From PALSA-693 sp963781155 (GTDB lineage Bacteria > Actinomycetota > Acidimicrobiia > Acidimicrobiales > Palsa-688): 64,000 bases of DNA. The notes beneath the pieces were generated by a model that was not told the origin of the DNA, ran no database searches, and saw nothing but the letters and a program-made list of their open reading frames with translations. Positions 19,501-28,396 of this stretch are shown here, in pieces. The stretch lies in the NCBI GenBank assembly GCA_963781155.1, contig CAWAEC010000013.1:62001-126000 (forward strand), written 5' to 3'. A program made the position numbers and the translations under genes. Every line of letters begins with the position of its first letter. Position 1 is the first letter of the stretch.

Positions 19501-20283
19501 ATGGACAACACCGAGGTCGTTCGCAGCGAGTTTGCTGACGGGGTAGCGACGGTGACGCTCAACCGGCCGCAGGCCCGCAACGCGCTCAACAGTGAAGTGC
19601 TAGCGGCCATGCGCGAGGCGCTGGTGGCCGCGGACGGGGACGAGCGGGTCAGGGCCATCGTGTTCACCGGGGCCGACCCGGCCTTCTGCGCCGGGCTGGA
19701 CCTCAAGGAGCTGGGTTCGAGCGCGGCCAACCTGGATCGCAGCAGCGAAAGCGGCCGACCGGGGACTCCCTGGCCCGTGATGACCAAGCCCGTCATCGGC
19801 GCCGTCAACGGGCCGGCTGTGACCGGTGGGCTGGAGCTCGCGCTGATGTGTGACTTCCTTATTGCGTCCGACCGGGCCCGCTTCGCCGACACCCACGCCC
19901 GGGTGGGGGTCATGCCCGGGTGGGGTCTTACCGTGCTGCTGCCCCAGGCCATCGGCCTGCGGCGGGCCAAGGAGATGAGCCTGACCGGGAATTACATGGA
20001 CGCCCACGAGGCACTGGCGGTCGGACTCGTCAACCGGGTCGTGCCCCATGACGGCCTACTGCCGACGGCTCAGGCGCTGGCCGCTGACATCGTCTCGAAC
20101 CACCCCGACGGCGTGGCCACCCTGTTGGCTTCCTACAAGGAGACCGCGCTGACCACCGCCGGCGAGGGGCTGCTGATCGAGCAGCGGGTCTCGAAGACGT
20201 GGCGGGAGCGGCAGTTTGACCCGAAGGAGGTGGAGCGGCGGCGAACGGCGGTGGTCGCCCGGGGCCGGTCCCAACAGGTGTGA
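19501..20283 (+). CDS. Enoyl-CoA hydratase/isomerase
   Basis: A 260-residue crotonase-fold protein. The N-terminus VTLNRPQARNALNSEVL and the oxyanion-hole segments AFCAGLDLKELG and PVIGAVNGPAVTGGLELALM are typical. The catalytic glutamates of true hydratases are not both evident, so hydratase versus isomerase cannot be told. ATG 19501 follows GGAGG by 9 nt; a GTG at 19492 is possible. It lies 60 bp after the amidohydrolase and may be co-transcribed. Confidence 0.88.
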   Translation: MDNTEVVRSEFADGVATVTLNRPQARNALNSEVLAAMREALVAADGDERVRAIVFTGADPAFCAGLDLKELGSSAANLDRSSESGRPGTPWPVMTKPVIGAVNGPAVTGGLELALMCDFLIASDRARFADTHARVGVMPGWGLTVLLPQAIGLRRAKEMSLTGNYMDAHEALAVGLVNRVVPHDGLLPTAQALAADIVSNHPDGVATLLASYKETALTTAGEGLLIEQRVSKTWRERQFDPKEVERRRTAVVARGRSQQV

Positions 20284-20395
20284 CGACGGAATCGAAGTGG
20301 CCGACGGTGTGCGCACCGGTGCTGCCGACCAGCGTCCGGCCGTTCGCATTGAGTAGAGGACCGCCGCGGTCAACGCGTGAGCCAGACTCTCGACG

Positions 20396-21865
20396 ATGCG
20401 CCTCCCGCCCGCCGCCCTGGTCGTGCTGGTCGGCCCCTCCGGAGCCGGGAAGTCCTTCTGGGCCGCGCAGAACTTCCGCCCGGAGCAGATCGTCTCTTCC
20501 GACGCGCTTCGCGCCGCCGTCGGCGCCTCCGAAAACGACCAGCGCGCCGGTGCCGACGCCTTCGACGTACTCGACCTGATCGTCGAACGCCGGCTGGCCC
20601 GGCGCCTGCTGACTGTCATCGACACCCTCGGGCTCGACGCCGGCCGGCGGCGCGCCTATTTGGAAGCGGGACGCCGCCACCGGCTACCGGTGCACGCCGT
20701 CCTCTTCGAGACCCCGGCCGAGGTCTGCCGCTCGCGCAACCGCGGCCGGGCCCGGCCTGTGCCCGCCAAGGTCCTGGCCGGCCAGCTCACGGCCCGCGAC
20801 CAGGCCGCCCTGGCCGTCGCCACCGAAGGCTTCGACCAGGTGCACCAACCCGAGCCGGTCGAGATCGTCCCGGCCTCGATGGTGGCAGTGGGCGCGCCGC
20901 CGCGGGCCCGGCTGCGCTTCGGCCTGCAGCTCTCGTCGTTTGCGCCGGGTGTGGACGCCTCCAGCCTGGCCGAGGCCGCCACCATCGCCGAGGCGGTGGG
21001 TTTCACCAGCCTGTGGGTCATGGACCACATGATCCAGATCCCCCAGGTCGGCCGGCGCTGGGAGGACCTGCCCGAGAGCTGGACCACCCTGGCCTGGCTG
21101 GCGGCCAGAACCAGCGCCGTCCGGCTGGGCACCCTCGTCACTGGAGTCACGTTGCGCAACCCCGCCCACCTGGCCAAGATCGCGGCCACCGTCGACGTGC
21201 TGAGCGGGGGCCGGGTCATCTGCGGTCTCGGGCTGGCCTGGTGGGAGTGGGAGCACCGCCTGTTCGGGTGGTCGTTCCCGGCGACGAAGGAGCGAGCCGC
21301 TCTTCTCGAGGACGCCCTCCAGCTACTGCCGCTCATGTGGGGTCCGGGCTCGCCACCATTCTCCGGGAGGTCGATCGAAGTCGCCGAGACCATTTGCTAT
21401 CCCCGCCCGCTGCAGGAGCACATCCCCATCCTGGTCGGAGGTTCCGGTGAAAAGACGACGCTCCGTCTGGCTGCCCGCTTCGCCGACGCATGCAATCTGT
21501 TCGGCGAGCCGGAGACCGTGACCGCCAAACGCTCAATACTGGAACGCCATTGCCGCGACGTGGGACGAGACCCGGCGGCCGTCCGGGTCACGCATCTGTC
21601 CACAGCCGTGGCCGCCGAGTCCCGGCGTCAGGTGGCGGCAGCAGTCGAACGGCTCAGTCCCGATGGTGTGTCCCGCGAGCACGCCGCCGACCGGTTGGGG
21701 GCGGGCACCATCGAGGATCAGATCGGGCGCTACAGCCGTCTGGCGGAAGCGGGGGTGCAGACGGCCATTGTCGCCTTGCCCGATCTTTTTACCCCTGGAG
21801 CCCTGGAAGCCTTCGGGCAGGTGATCGACGGGTTCGACGAACCACCCCCCTCGGTGCGCTGGTGA
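20396..21865 (+). CDS. P-loop kinase fused to F420-dependent LLM oxidoreductase
   Basis: A 489-residue two-domain protein. Residues 1 to about 160 form a P-loop NTPase of the zeta-toxin/polynucleotide-kinase kind, with Walker A VGPSGAGKSFWAA and a later lid-like segment CRSRNRGRARPVPAKVLAGQ. From about residue 175 it is a luciferase-like TIM barrel (LRFGLQLSSFAPGVDASSLA, FTSLWVMDHMIQIPQVG, LAAARTS-type loops, IPILVGGSGEKTTLRLAARF), typical of F420-dependent oxidoreductases. Both domains are intact in one frame. The link of a kinase to an F420 reductase is unusual; substrate unknown. Confidence 0.85.
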   Translation: MRLPPAALVVLVGPSGAGKSFWAAQNFRPEQIVSSDALRAAVGASENDQRAGADAFDVLDLIVERRLARRLLTVIDTLGLDAGRRRAYLEAGRRHRLPVHAVLFETPAEVCRSRNRGRARPVPAKVLAGQLTARDQAALAVATEGFDQVHQPEPVEIVPASMVAVGAPPRARLRFGLQLSSFAPGVDASSLAEAATIAEAVGFTSLWVMDHMIQIPQVGRRWEDLPESWTTLAWLAARTSAVRLGTLVTGVTLRNPAHLAKIAATVDVLSGGRVICGLGLAWWEWEHRLFGWSFPATKERAALLEDALQLLPLMWGPGSPPFSGRSIEVAETICYPRPLQEHIPILVGGSGEKTTLRLAARFADACNLFGEPETVTAKRSILERHCRDVGRDPAAVRVTHLSTAVAAESRRQVAAAVERLSPDGVSREHAADRLGAGTIEDQIGRYSRLAEAGVQTAIVALPDLFTPGALEAFGQVIDGFDEPPPSVRW

Positions 21866-21871
21866 CGCCGA

Positions 21872-23626
21872 TCAGTCCGGCGGCAGCTCGTAGAGCGGCT
21901 CGCCGCGCCGCAACCGGGCGGCGATGCGGACAACCTGGGGCAACTCGCGCCGGGTGGGCGTGTGGGCGGCCAGGAAGCGGGCGGTCCCGGCCAGGATGAG
22001 GGCCGCCGGCTCGGATCCCTCCGGCCAGGCACACGCCTGGCGAACGGACGCCTCGTACATCTGGAACCAGTGAAACTCGGCGTCCTCGCGGAGCAGCGCC
22101 GAACCCAGCGCCGCCAGCACGGCGGCCTGACTGCCCCCTGACGCCAGCCACCCGTACACGATGGCCCCGGCCTCGTCGACCATGTCCTGCTGGTCCCAGC
22201 AGGCCTGCAGATCATCGAGATCCGTGCCGGCCCCACCCGGCGAGGCGGCCCGTCGGCTGGGCAAAGGGGCGGCCGGGACGTTGAGGAACCGATCGAGGAA
22301 CACCTTGAGCGCGCCGGCGTAGATCCCCCGAGCCAGCTCCGGCGTCGGGGCGCGCCGCACCAGCTGGTGCACGCCGTTGGCGGCGGTGAAGCCATGGTGG
22401 ACGACGTCCCAGTCGCCGTGGTCGTTCTGGGTGTGGAACCGGGTCACCCGCAGGGCCGCGGCGTACGCGACCGCCCGGCCCAGCTCCTCCAGGGTGGCGC
22501 CGGCCTCGACGGCCCGATCGAGGGCGGCCACGATCTCGGCCGGGTCGTCGCCCAGTATCACCCAGGCCAGCCCGTCCACGTCGTCATCTCCCCCGAAGGT
22601 TCGGGGCCGGGAAGCCCGCAGCCGGTCGGGCAGGTCGGCAGCGGCCCGGGCCAGCAGACCGGCAAGGTCGTCGGGGTGACGCCAGGCGCTCGCTTCCTCG
22701 GCGCGCGACGCCGCAGCCGTCTGCTGGGCCAGGGTCGGAAGCGCCTCTCCGGCCCGATCCCAGCCAATGTGCTCCAGCACCTCGAACGCCTTGTTGGTGA
22801 AGTCGATGGTGTGACCGCCGTCGAGGAAGACGTGGTCGGTGGCGGCTGCGCCCATGAGCGCCGCCAGCTCATCCGGTGGCAGCCCGGAGCGGACCGCGCT
22901 CGCCAGGGTGCGCTCGGCCGCGTCCCCGCTGCGGGTGTCCACGAAGCGCCGGTACCAGCCGGTGGCGCGCTCGGGGGAAATCGAGCCCGACAACGCTTCC
23001 AGGGCGAAGCGCGGGGCGTGGCCGCGGGTGTCGCGGGAGACGAACGCCAGCCCCTGTACCAGAGCCAGAGCCCGATCGTCGGGATCGAGCCGGTCGAGCA
23101 CGTTCGCCATGGCCGTGAGCACGGTCAGGCCCGAGCCCCAGCCGGGTGAGCGGTATCGGGTGCCGAAGGCGACACCCGGCCCCACGATCGCAGCGGTGGC
23201 CTCAGCCGGACCGAGGGTGTCGAGCAGCCCCAACACCGCCTTGGCCAGAACCAGGGTCAGACCCTGTTCCAGGCCTTCGGCCATGCGTTGCCGCAGGTGG
23301 ACCGCCCGATCGCCGGCGGGCTCGACGACTATCAGCACGTCGTTGCCGTCCAGCTCGACCGGGTACGACCGCACGTCGTCGGCGAAGGGGTCGAGAGTGC
23401 CGCCCGACTGGAGGTCGAAGCGGGCGTGGTGCCAGTGGCACGTCAAGAGACCGTTCTCCACGGTGCCCCGATGCAGTGGAAATCCCATATGGGGGCAGCG
23501 GTCGTCGACGGCGAACGCATTACCGTCCGACCAGAAGACGCAGACAGGCTGGGATCCGAGCTTCCCCGTCAACTGGCCCTTGGCGATGAGGGCGTCGGTA
23601 CTTCCCAGCCGGATGCGGTCATTCAT
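21872..23626 (-). CDS. Rieske 2Fe-2S protein with long helical C-terminal domain
   Basis: A 584-residue protein. The first 105 residues are a Rieske ferredoxin domain with ligands in CPHMGFPLHRG and CHWHHARFD. The remaining 480 residues are helical and Ala/Leu-rich without a motif I can assign, though they contain histidine-bearing stretches such as HHGFTAANGVHQLVRR and EFHWFQMYEASVRQA. It ends 7 bp from the kinase-LLM gene (convergent). The architecture suggests an electron-transfer domain attached to an oxygenase or oxidase-like body; that is inference. Confidence 0.8.
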   Translation of the reverse strand: MNDRIRLGSTDALIAKGQLTGKLGSQPVCVFWSDGNAFAVDDRCPHMGFPLHRGTVENGLLTCHWHHARFDLQSGGTLDPFADDVRSYPVELDGNDVLIVVEPAGDRAVHLRQRMAEGLEQGLTLVLAKAVLGLLDTLGPAEATAAIVGPGVAFGTRYRSPGWGSGLTVLTAMANVLDRLDPDDRALALVQGLAFVSRDTRGHAPRFALEALSGSISPERATGWYRRFVDTRSGDAAERTLASAVRSGLPPDELAALMGAAATDHVFLDGGHTIDFTNKAFEVLEHIGWDRAGEALPTLAQQTAAASRAEEASAWRHPDDLAGLLARAAADLPDRLRASRPRTFGGDDDVDGLAWVILGDDPAEIVAALDRAVEAGATLEELGRAVAYAAALRVTRFHTQNDHGDWDVVHHGFTAANGVHQLVRRAPTPELARGIYAGALKVFLDRFLNVPAAPLPSRRAASPGGAGTDLDDLQACWDQQDMVDEAGAIVYGWLASGGSQAAVLAALGSALLREDAEFHWFQMYEASVRQACAWPEGSEPAALILAGTARFLAAHTPTRRELPQVVRIAARLRRGEPLYELPPD

Positions 23627-23735
23627 GGTGGCTCCTGTCTCTCTCCATCGCCGCAGAACCTACGACCTCAAGTTTTCTTGAGGTCAAGGGCACGCTTCCG
23701 GATTGCCGTTGGCGGTCCTTGGGGAAGACTCGCAT

Positions 23736-24110
23736 ATGCGTGTGACAGCACTCGATCACCTGGTGCTCAACGTCGGCGACGTGGGGAGGTCCCTCTCGTT
23801 TTACTGCGAGACGCTCGGCCTCGAGCCCGAACGAGTTGAGCCATGGCGCCAGGGACAGGTTCTTTTCCCGTCCGTGCGAATCGACGGCACCACCATCATC
23901 GACCTGTTGCAGGCGCCCCGCGGCGGCGAGAACGTCGACCACCTGTGCCTCGTGCTCAGCGCCTCGGACTGGCAGGAGGTGGTCGGGTCGGACCAGATCG
24001 ACATTGTCAGCGGGCCGGCCGAGCTGTTTGGGGCAAGGGGAATCGGAACCTCGGTGTACACCCGCGACCCGGACGGGAACACCGTCGAGCTCCGCCACTA
24101 CGGCGACTAG
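23736..24110 (+). CDS. VOC-superfamily (glyoxalase-fold) protein
   Basis: A 124-residue single-module VOC protein: LDHLVLNVGDVGRSLSFYCE at the start and GTSVYTRDPDGNTVELRHYG at the end, the usual metal-binding beta-strands (His near 8, Glu in VELRHY). Such small proteins act as glyoxalases, dioxygenases or antibiotic-binding proteins; the substrate cannot be told. Divergent from the Rieske gene and overlapping the convergent MDMPI gene by 4 nt. Confidence 0.85.
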   Translation: MRVTALDHLVLNVGDVGRSLSFYCETLGLEPERVEPWRQGQVLFPSVRIDGTTIIDLLQAPRGGENVDHLCLVLSASDWQEVVGSDQIDIVSGPAELFGARGIGTSVYTRDPDGNTVELRHYGD

Positions 24111-24859
24111 AACACGTGCAGGCTCCGGACGGCCGCGAGAGCCGTCTCGCCGCCGGCGGCCACCACGCCGAGGTCGTCCCACGAGCCGCGCTGGGTGACC
24201 CAGCGGATCAGCGCCGGCGCCGGACCGGTCACCGTGGCCACGATCGGACCGGAGCCCACTTCGATCGTCCTGCCCTGCGACCCGGCCACGTCGAGCACCA
24301 CCGCCCCGCTGCCATCCAGCTTCTCCAGCACCGCCCGGTTTTGCTGCGGTAGAGCCGCGTCGATCCAATCGACCGCTACCCCGAGCTGCGGCTCGCTGGC
24401 CGCCGGCGCCGGCGCGGCGAGCGGGCCGCGAGGGGGACACAGGTCAGCCCGGATATGGGTGTAGTGGTCGAACACGAAGGCGCTCGGCAACAGCGAGACG
24501 TGGTAAGTGCCCAGGTCTCCGAGCGCTACCTCGAAGTCCTGTGCCTGCAGTTCGGCCAGCAGCCGTATGGCCGCGCTGCTGACGGACCGGTAGTCATCGA
24601 CCACCCGCTCGGCGCTCCAGGCCCGGCGGGCGTCGACGTGGATCTCCTGGGCCACCTCGGTGGGCTGGCCGCCGGCGTCGGCGAGGGTCGACGGATCGAC
24701 AACCATCCAGTACAGGGTGCCCAGGTGCGTCACCAGGTCCTGGACCGACCAACCCGGGCAGCCGCTGTCCGCTTTCCAGTCCGCGTCGCTCAGGCCGGCG
24801 CAAATCTCGAGCAGGGCCTCACGGTCTGCGTGCAGGGCGTCGATCGCAGCGTTGGTCAT
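24107..24859 (-). CDS. Maleylpyruvate-isomerase/DinB-type mycothiol-dependent enzyme
   Basis: A 250-residue protein of the MDMPI group. The N-terminal DinB-like four-helix bundle contains LSDADWKADSGCPGWSVQDL and VTHLGTLYWMV, with a candidate metal His in the second and another in FDHYTHIRADL. The C-terminal domain (VTGPAPALIRWVTQRGS) is an SCP2-like fold common in this family. These enzymes use mycothiol for isomerisation or detoxification. Divergent from a TetR gene, its likely regulator. Confidence 0.85.
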   Translation of the reverse strand: MTNAAIDALHADREALLEICAGLSDADWKADSGCPGWSVQDLVTHLGTLYWMVVDPSTLADAGGQPTEVAQEIHVDARRAWSAERVVDDYRSVSSAAIRLLAELQAQDFEVALGDLGTYHVSLLPSAFVFDHYTHIRADLCPPRGPLAAPAPAASEPQLGVAVDWIDAALPQQNRAVLEKLDGSGAVVLDVAGSQGRTIEVGSGPIVATVTGPAPALIRWVTQRGSWDDLGVVAAGGETALAAVRSLHVF

Positions 24860-24906
24860 GTCGCTTCCTCCTGTGTGCGGTGCTCGTCGAGCCTTCGTAG
24901 TCTTAT

Positions 24907-24917
24907 TATCTAAGATA
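24907..24917. promoter_or_regulatory. Candidate TetR operator
   Basis: Perfect 11-bp palindrome TATCTAAGATA in an AT-rich patch between the divergent MDMPI and TetR genes. This is the expected place for autoregulation; binding is inferred. Confidence 0.4.
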
Positions 24918-24980
24918 TTGTCACTATGTCAGGTTGGGGCCGGACGTGCAAGGGAGAATGCGACCGGCTACACACTCTCC

Positions 24981-25592
24981 ATGGCTGACGATTCGCCGAC
25001 GTCTCTCCGAGCGGACCAGGTGCTGCAGACCCGGGCGGCACTGGTGGCGGCGGGCCGGCAGCTCTTCGGGCAGCGGGGGTTTGCGGACACGTCGGTCGAG
25101 GACATCGCCCGCCAGGCCCGGGTGACCACCGGCGCCCTGTATCACCATTTCCCGAACAAGACCGCCCTATTCGAGGCCGTCTTCGAGTTGCTGCACGAGG
25201 AACTGATGGCGCTGTCCATGACCGCGGCCGAAGGAGCAAGGGACGTGGTGGACGGCCTTGCCCTTGGCCTGGAGGCCTTCCTCGACGCCGTACTCGAACC
25301 CGACCTGCAGCGCATCATCATCATCGACGCCCCGGCCGTGCTGGGCCTGGCCCGTTTCACCGAGCTCGACGAGCGACACGCCGTGGCCGCCATCGTGGCC
25401 GCCCTCGAGGCCGCCGCCGCCGACGGCATCCTGCAGGCGGATGACCCCGAGACGCTGGCCCGTCTGTTGATGGGTGCCCTCACCCGCGGCGCCATGCTGA
25501 TCGCCAACTCGCCCGATCCGCCTGGAACACGCACTGCGGTGGCCGCGAGCATGCGCGGCCTGCTGGGGGGTCTGGCGAAGACTCAACCGTGA
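24981..25592 (+). CDS. TetR-family regulator
   Basis: A 203-residue regulator. The N-terminal helix-turn-helix is complete (TRAALVAAGRQLFGQRGFAD, then VEDIARQARVTTGALYHHF and PNKTALFEAVFELLHEEL). The C-terminal ligand-binding domain (IIIIDAPAVLGLARFTELDE) matches the common TetR_C group seen in mycobacteria. ATG 24981 is the last start before the conserved domain. It probably controls itself and the divergent MDMPI gene; the acyl-CoA synthetase gene converges 11 bp downstream. Confidence 0.9.
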   Translation: MADDSPTSLRADQVLQTRAALVAAGRQLFGQRGFADTSVEDIARQARVTTGALYHHFPNKTALFEAVFELLHEELMALSMTAAEGARDVVDGLALGLEAFLDAVLEPDLQRIIIIDAPAVLGLARFTELDERHAVAAIVAALEAAAADGILQADDPETLARLLMGALTRGAMLIANSPDPPGTRTAVAASMRGLLGGLAKTQP

Positions 25593-25603
25593 CCCAGACG
25601 GGC

Positions 25604-27106
25604 TTACCGTTCCCTGGCGCGGGCGGCCAGGTCCTCCCGGAGCACCCTTCGCAGCAGCTTCCCCGTCTCGTTGTAGGGCAGGGCATCTCGCATCTCGACG
25701 ACCACAGGCATCCGCGACGAGCGCAGGTGGTCACGCACCCAGCCCTGCAGCTCCTCTTCGCCCGGCTCCGACCCTGGCTCCAGCACCACGGCCGCGGCCA
25801 CCACTTCACCCCATTCCTCGTCGGGGACACCGACGACGGCCGCTTCGGCCACCGCCGGGTGCTCGAGGAGGACATCCTCGATCTCACCCGGGGACATATT
25901 CTCCCCGCCCCGGACGATGACGTCGTCCAGCCGGCCCTCCACGAAAAGGAAGCCGGCCGAGTCCAGGCGGCCGCCGTCGTTGGTGGCAAACCAGCCATCG
26001 GCATCCAGGGCGCTCCGCCCGTGGTACTCCCCCGCGATCTGGTCCCCGCGGACGTAGATCTCACCGTTCTCACCGGCCGGGAGGACGTCGCCGTCCGGTC
26101 CCCGGATCTCCAGCTCCAGGGTCGGGAGCGGCCGGCCCACGGAGCCCAGCCGCACCCGCACCTCGGGGTCGTCCGAGGCGAAGGCGGCCCGGTGCTCCTC
26201 GGGCCCGAGGACCGCCACCGTGGACGAGGTTTCCGTCAGCCCGTACGCATTGACGTAACCGACCTGAGGCAGCAGCTGCATGGCCCGTTCGATGATCGGC
26301 ACGGGCATCCGCCCCCCGCCGTATGACAGGTGCCGCAACGCCGGCAGCGGGGTGCCGGCCTCCTCGGCGGCGTCCAGAACGCGGTTGAGCATCGTGGGCA
26401 CCACCATGGCGTGCGAGATGCCTTCCTGGTCGGCAACCTGTACCCATTCCTTGGGCTCGAACTGGGCCAGATACATGATCCGGCGCCCCGAGTACACGCT
26501 GGAGAGGATGGTGGCCATCCCGGCAATGTGGTACGGGGGCACGCTGACCAGCGTGGCTTCGTCCTCGTGAGCCGCCATGTAGTCGATGGTCGACAGCACA
26601 TAGGAGACCAGGTGGCGGTGCCGCAGCAGCGCCGCCTTCGGCTCGCCGGTCGTACCGCTTGTAAACAACCAGATGGCCACCTGATCAGGGTCGGTGTGCC
26701 CTTCCCCGGAGGGAGCGGATGCGGCCGTCTGCTCGGCCAGCTCGGCCTCGGTTATCACCGTGACCCCTTCGATGCCGGCGACGCGGCCGGCCGCCTCCGG
26801 CTCCGCAATGACGATCGCCGGCGCAATGCGGCTGCAGATCGCCCGCAGCCGGTCGTCCGCGAGACGGTAGTTCAGCGGAGCGAACGGGACACCGGCGATG
26901 GCGGCCCCAAACAACAAGGTCGGCACGTGCTCCGAGTTCGGGGCGACCATGCCCAACCGTTCGACGCCGGCCTGCTTGATAAGGGTGGCGACCCGCTGGG
27001 ACTGGTCCAACAGTTGCGCGTACGTCAGACCTGCGGTCCGACTTCCAACCCCGATCCGGTCGCCCATACCGTCGGCGGCCATCTCCAGCAGCATCGCGAT
27101 GTTCAT
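25604..27106 (-). CDS. Acyl-CoA synthetase (AMP-binding)
   Basis: A 500-residue adenylate-forming enzyme that activates a carboxylic acid to its CoA thioester. The P-loop-like motif LFTSGTTGEPKAAL, the A5 motif YVNAYGLTETSSTVAV, the A7/A8 region DGWFATNDGGRLDSAGFLFV and GRLDDVIVRGGENMSPGEIE, and the A10 Lys in NETGKLLRRVL are all present. It follows the thiolase and ketosynthase-DUF35 genes on the same strand, so the three may act on the same acyl-CoA. Chain-length specificity cannot be told. Confidence 0.92.
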   Translation of the reverse strand: MNIAMLLEMAADGMGDRIGVGSRTAGLTYAQLLDQSQRVATLIKQAGVERLGMVAPNSEHVPTLLFGAAIAGVPFAPLNYRLADDRLRAICSRIAPAIVIAEPEAAGRVAGIEGVTVITEAELAEQTAASAPSGEGHTDPDQVAIWLFTSGTTGEPKAALLRHRHLVSYVLSTIDYMAAHEDEATLVSVPPYHIAGMATILSSVYSGRRIMYLAQFEPKEWVQVADQEGISHAMVVPTMLNRVLDAAEEAGTPLPALRHLSYGGGRMPVPIIERAMQLLPQVGYVNAYGLTETSSTVAVLGPEEHRAAFASDDPEVRVRLGSVGRPLPTLELEIRGPDGDVLPAGENGEIYVRGDQIAGEYHGRSALDADGWFATNDGGRLDSAGFLFVEGRLDDVIVRGGENMSPGEIEDVLLEHPAVAEAAVVGVPDEEWGEVVAAAVVLEPGSEPGEEELQGWVRDHLRSSRMPVVVEMRDALPYNETGKLLRRVLREDLAARARER

Positions 27107-27190
27107 TGGTCCCCTCCCTATCTGGCCGGAAGTCGGGGACTCAGCGTAGTGACCGCCGGGTCAGGACGGCGAACCAGGAAGGCCCGTGGG

Positions 27191-28393
27191 TCAGGCGGTC
27201 GGCTCCGATCCGACAACCGAAACGAAGACCACGCACTCGCCCGGCTGGCCGCCCAGGTTATGAGTGAGCGCCAGCTTCCGGCCCTGATCGAGACTGGCGA
27301 TCCGTCGTTCCTCGGGAGCCTCACGCCGCAGCTGCAGCCAGCACTCGTACATCATGCGCAGCCCGGATGCCCCGATCGGGTGACCGAAGGCTTTGAGGCC
27401 GCCGTCGGGGTTGACGGGGAGTTCGCCGTCCAGGTCGAACGTGCCGGCCAGAATCTCCTTCCATGCCGAGCCACGCTCGGCGAAGCCCAGATCTTCCATC
27501 AGGACCAGCTCGGTGGGCGTGAAGCAGTCGTGCACCTCGGCCATGGCCAGCTCGGCCCGAGGATCCCGCACGCCGGCCTGGTGGTAGGCGTCTTCGGCAG
27601 CTGCGACCACCTCCGGGAAGGTGGTGAAGTCATACGCCGGGTCGATGTTGCCGCGAGCGGGTCCAGCCACAAAGGACAACCCCTTTATGAAAATCGGCTT
27701 GTCGGTATAACGGTAGGCGTCTTCGGCCCGGACCACGATGGCTGCCGCCGAGCCATCAGAGACGCCCGAGCAGTCAAACACCCCGAGCATCCCGGCCACC
27801 GGCGTCGCGTTGGCGATGACGTCCTTGGAGACCTCCTTGCGGAACTGGGCCCGGGGATTTCGGGCCCCGTTGTAATGGTTCTTCCAGGCGATCCGGGTAA
27901 GCACGTCCTTGAGCTCGTCCTTGTCGACCCCGTACTTCTGGGCATAGGCAGGAGCCAGCAGGCTGAAGCGGGCCGGGGCGGTGGTCTCGGGAATCGTGCC
28001 ATCGTTGGGAATCGTCGCTGAGACCAGGCCGGAGAAGCCCGAGTCCTTGAGCTTCTCCACACCGATCGCCATCGCCACGTCGAACGCACCCGAGGCCACG
28101 GCGTAGGCGGCGTTGCGCAGGGCTTCGGAGCCGGTGGCGCACATGTTCTCGACGCGGGTCACGGGTTTGTTCTCGAGTCGAAGGACGCGCGAGAGCGTCA
28201 GGCCGGACGTGCCCGAACCCATCGTCCCCAGCCAGTAGGCGTCAACGTCGTCGCGGCTGACGCCAGCCGATTGCATGGCCGCCTGCGACGACTCGATCAG
28301 CATGTCATCAACTGACTTGTCCCAGTGCTCGCCGAATTTGGTGCACCCCATGCCCACAATGGCAACTCGGTCGCGGATGCCAGTAGATGCCAT
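27191..28393 (-). CDS. Thiolase of the SCPx/archaeal type
   Basis: A 400-residue thiolase-fold enzyme. The nucleophilic Cys is in RVENMCATGSEALRNAAY, the substrate His in LKAFGHPIGASGLRMMYE, and HDCFTPTELVLMEDLGF is typical of SCPx-like and archaeal acetoacetyl-CoA thiolases. The C-terminal block HNLGGQPGECVVFV has the degenerate end known from this group. It lies 3 nt downstream of the ketosynthase-DUF35 gene. In archaea and in actinobacterial sterol catabolism, such thiolases bind DUF35 proteins, so a complex is likely. Confidence 0.9.
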   Translation of the reverse strand: MASTGIRDRVAIVGMGCTKFGEHWDKSVDDMLIESSQAAMQSAGVSRDDVDAYWLGTMGSGTSGLTLSRVLRLENKPVTRVENMCATGSEALRNAAYAVASGAFDVAMAIGVEKLKDSGFSGLVSATIPNDGTIPETTAPARFSLLAPAYAQKYGVDKDELKDVLTRIAWKNHYNGARNPRAQFRKEVSKDVIANATPVAGMLGVFDCSGVSDGSAAAIVVRAEDAYRYTDKPIFIKGLSFVAGPARGNIDPAYDFTTFPEVVAAAEDAYHQAGVRDPRAELAMAEVHDCFTPTELVLMEDLGFAERGSAWKEILAGTFDLDGELPVNPDGGLKAFGHPIGASGLRMMYECWLQLRREAPEERRIASLDQGRKLALTHNLGGQPGECVVFVSVVGSEPTA

Positions 28394-28396
28394 GGT

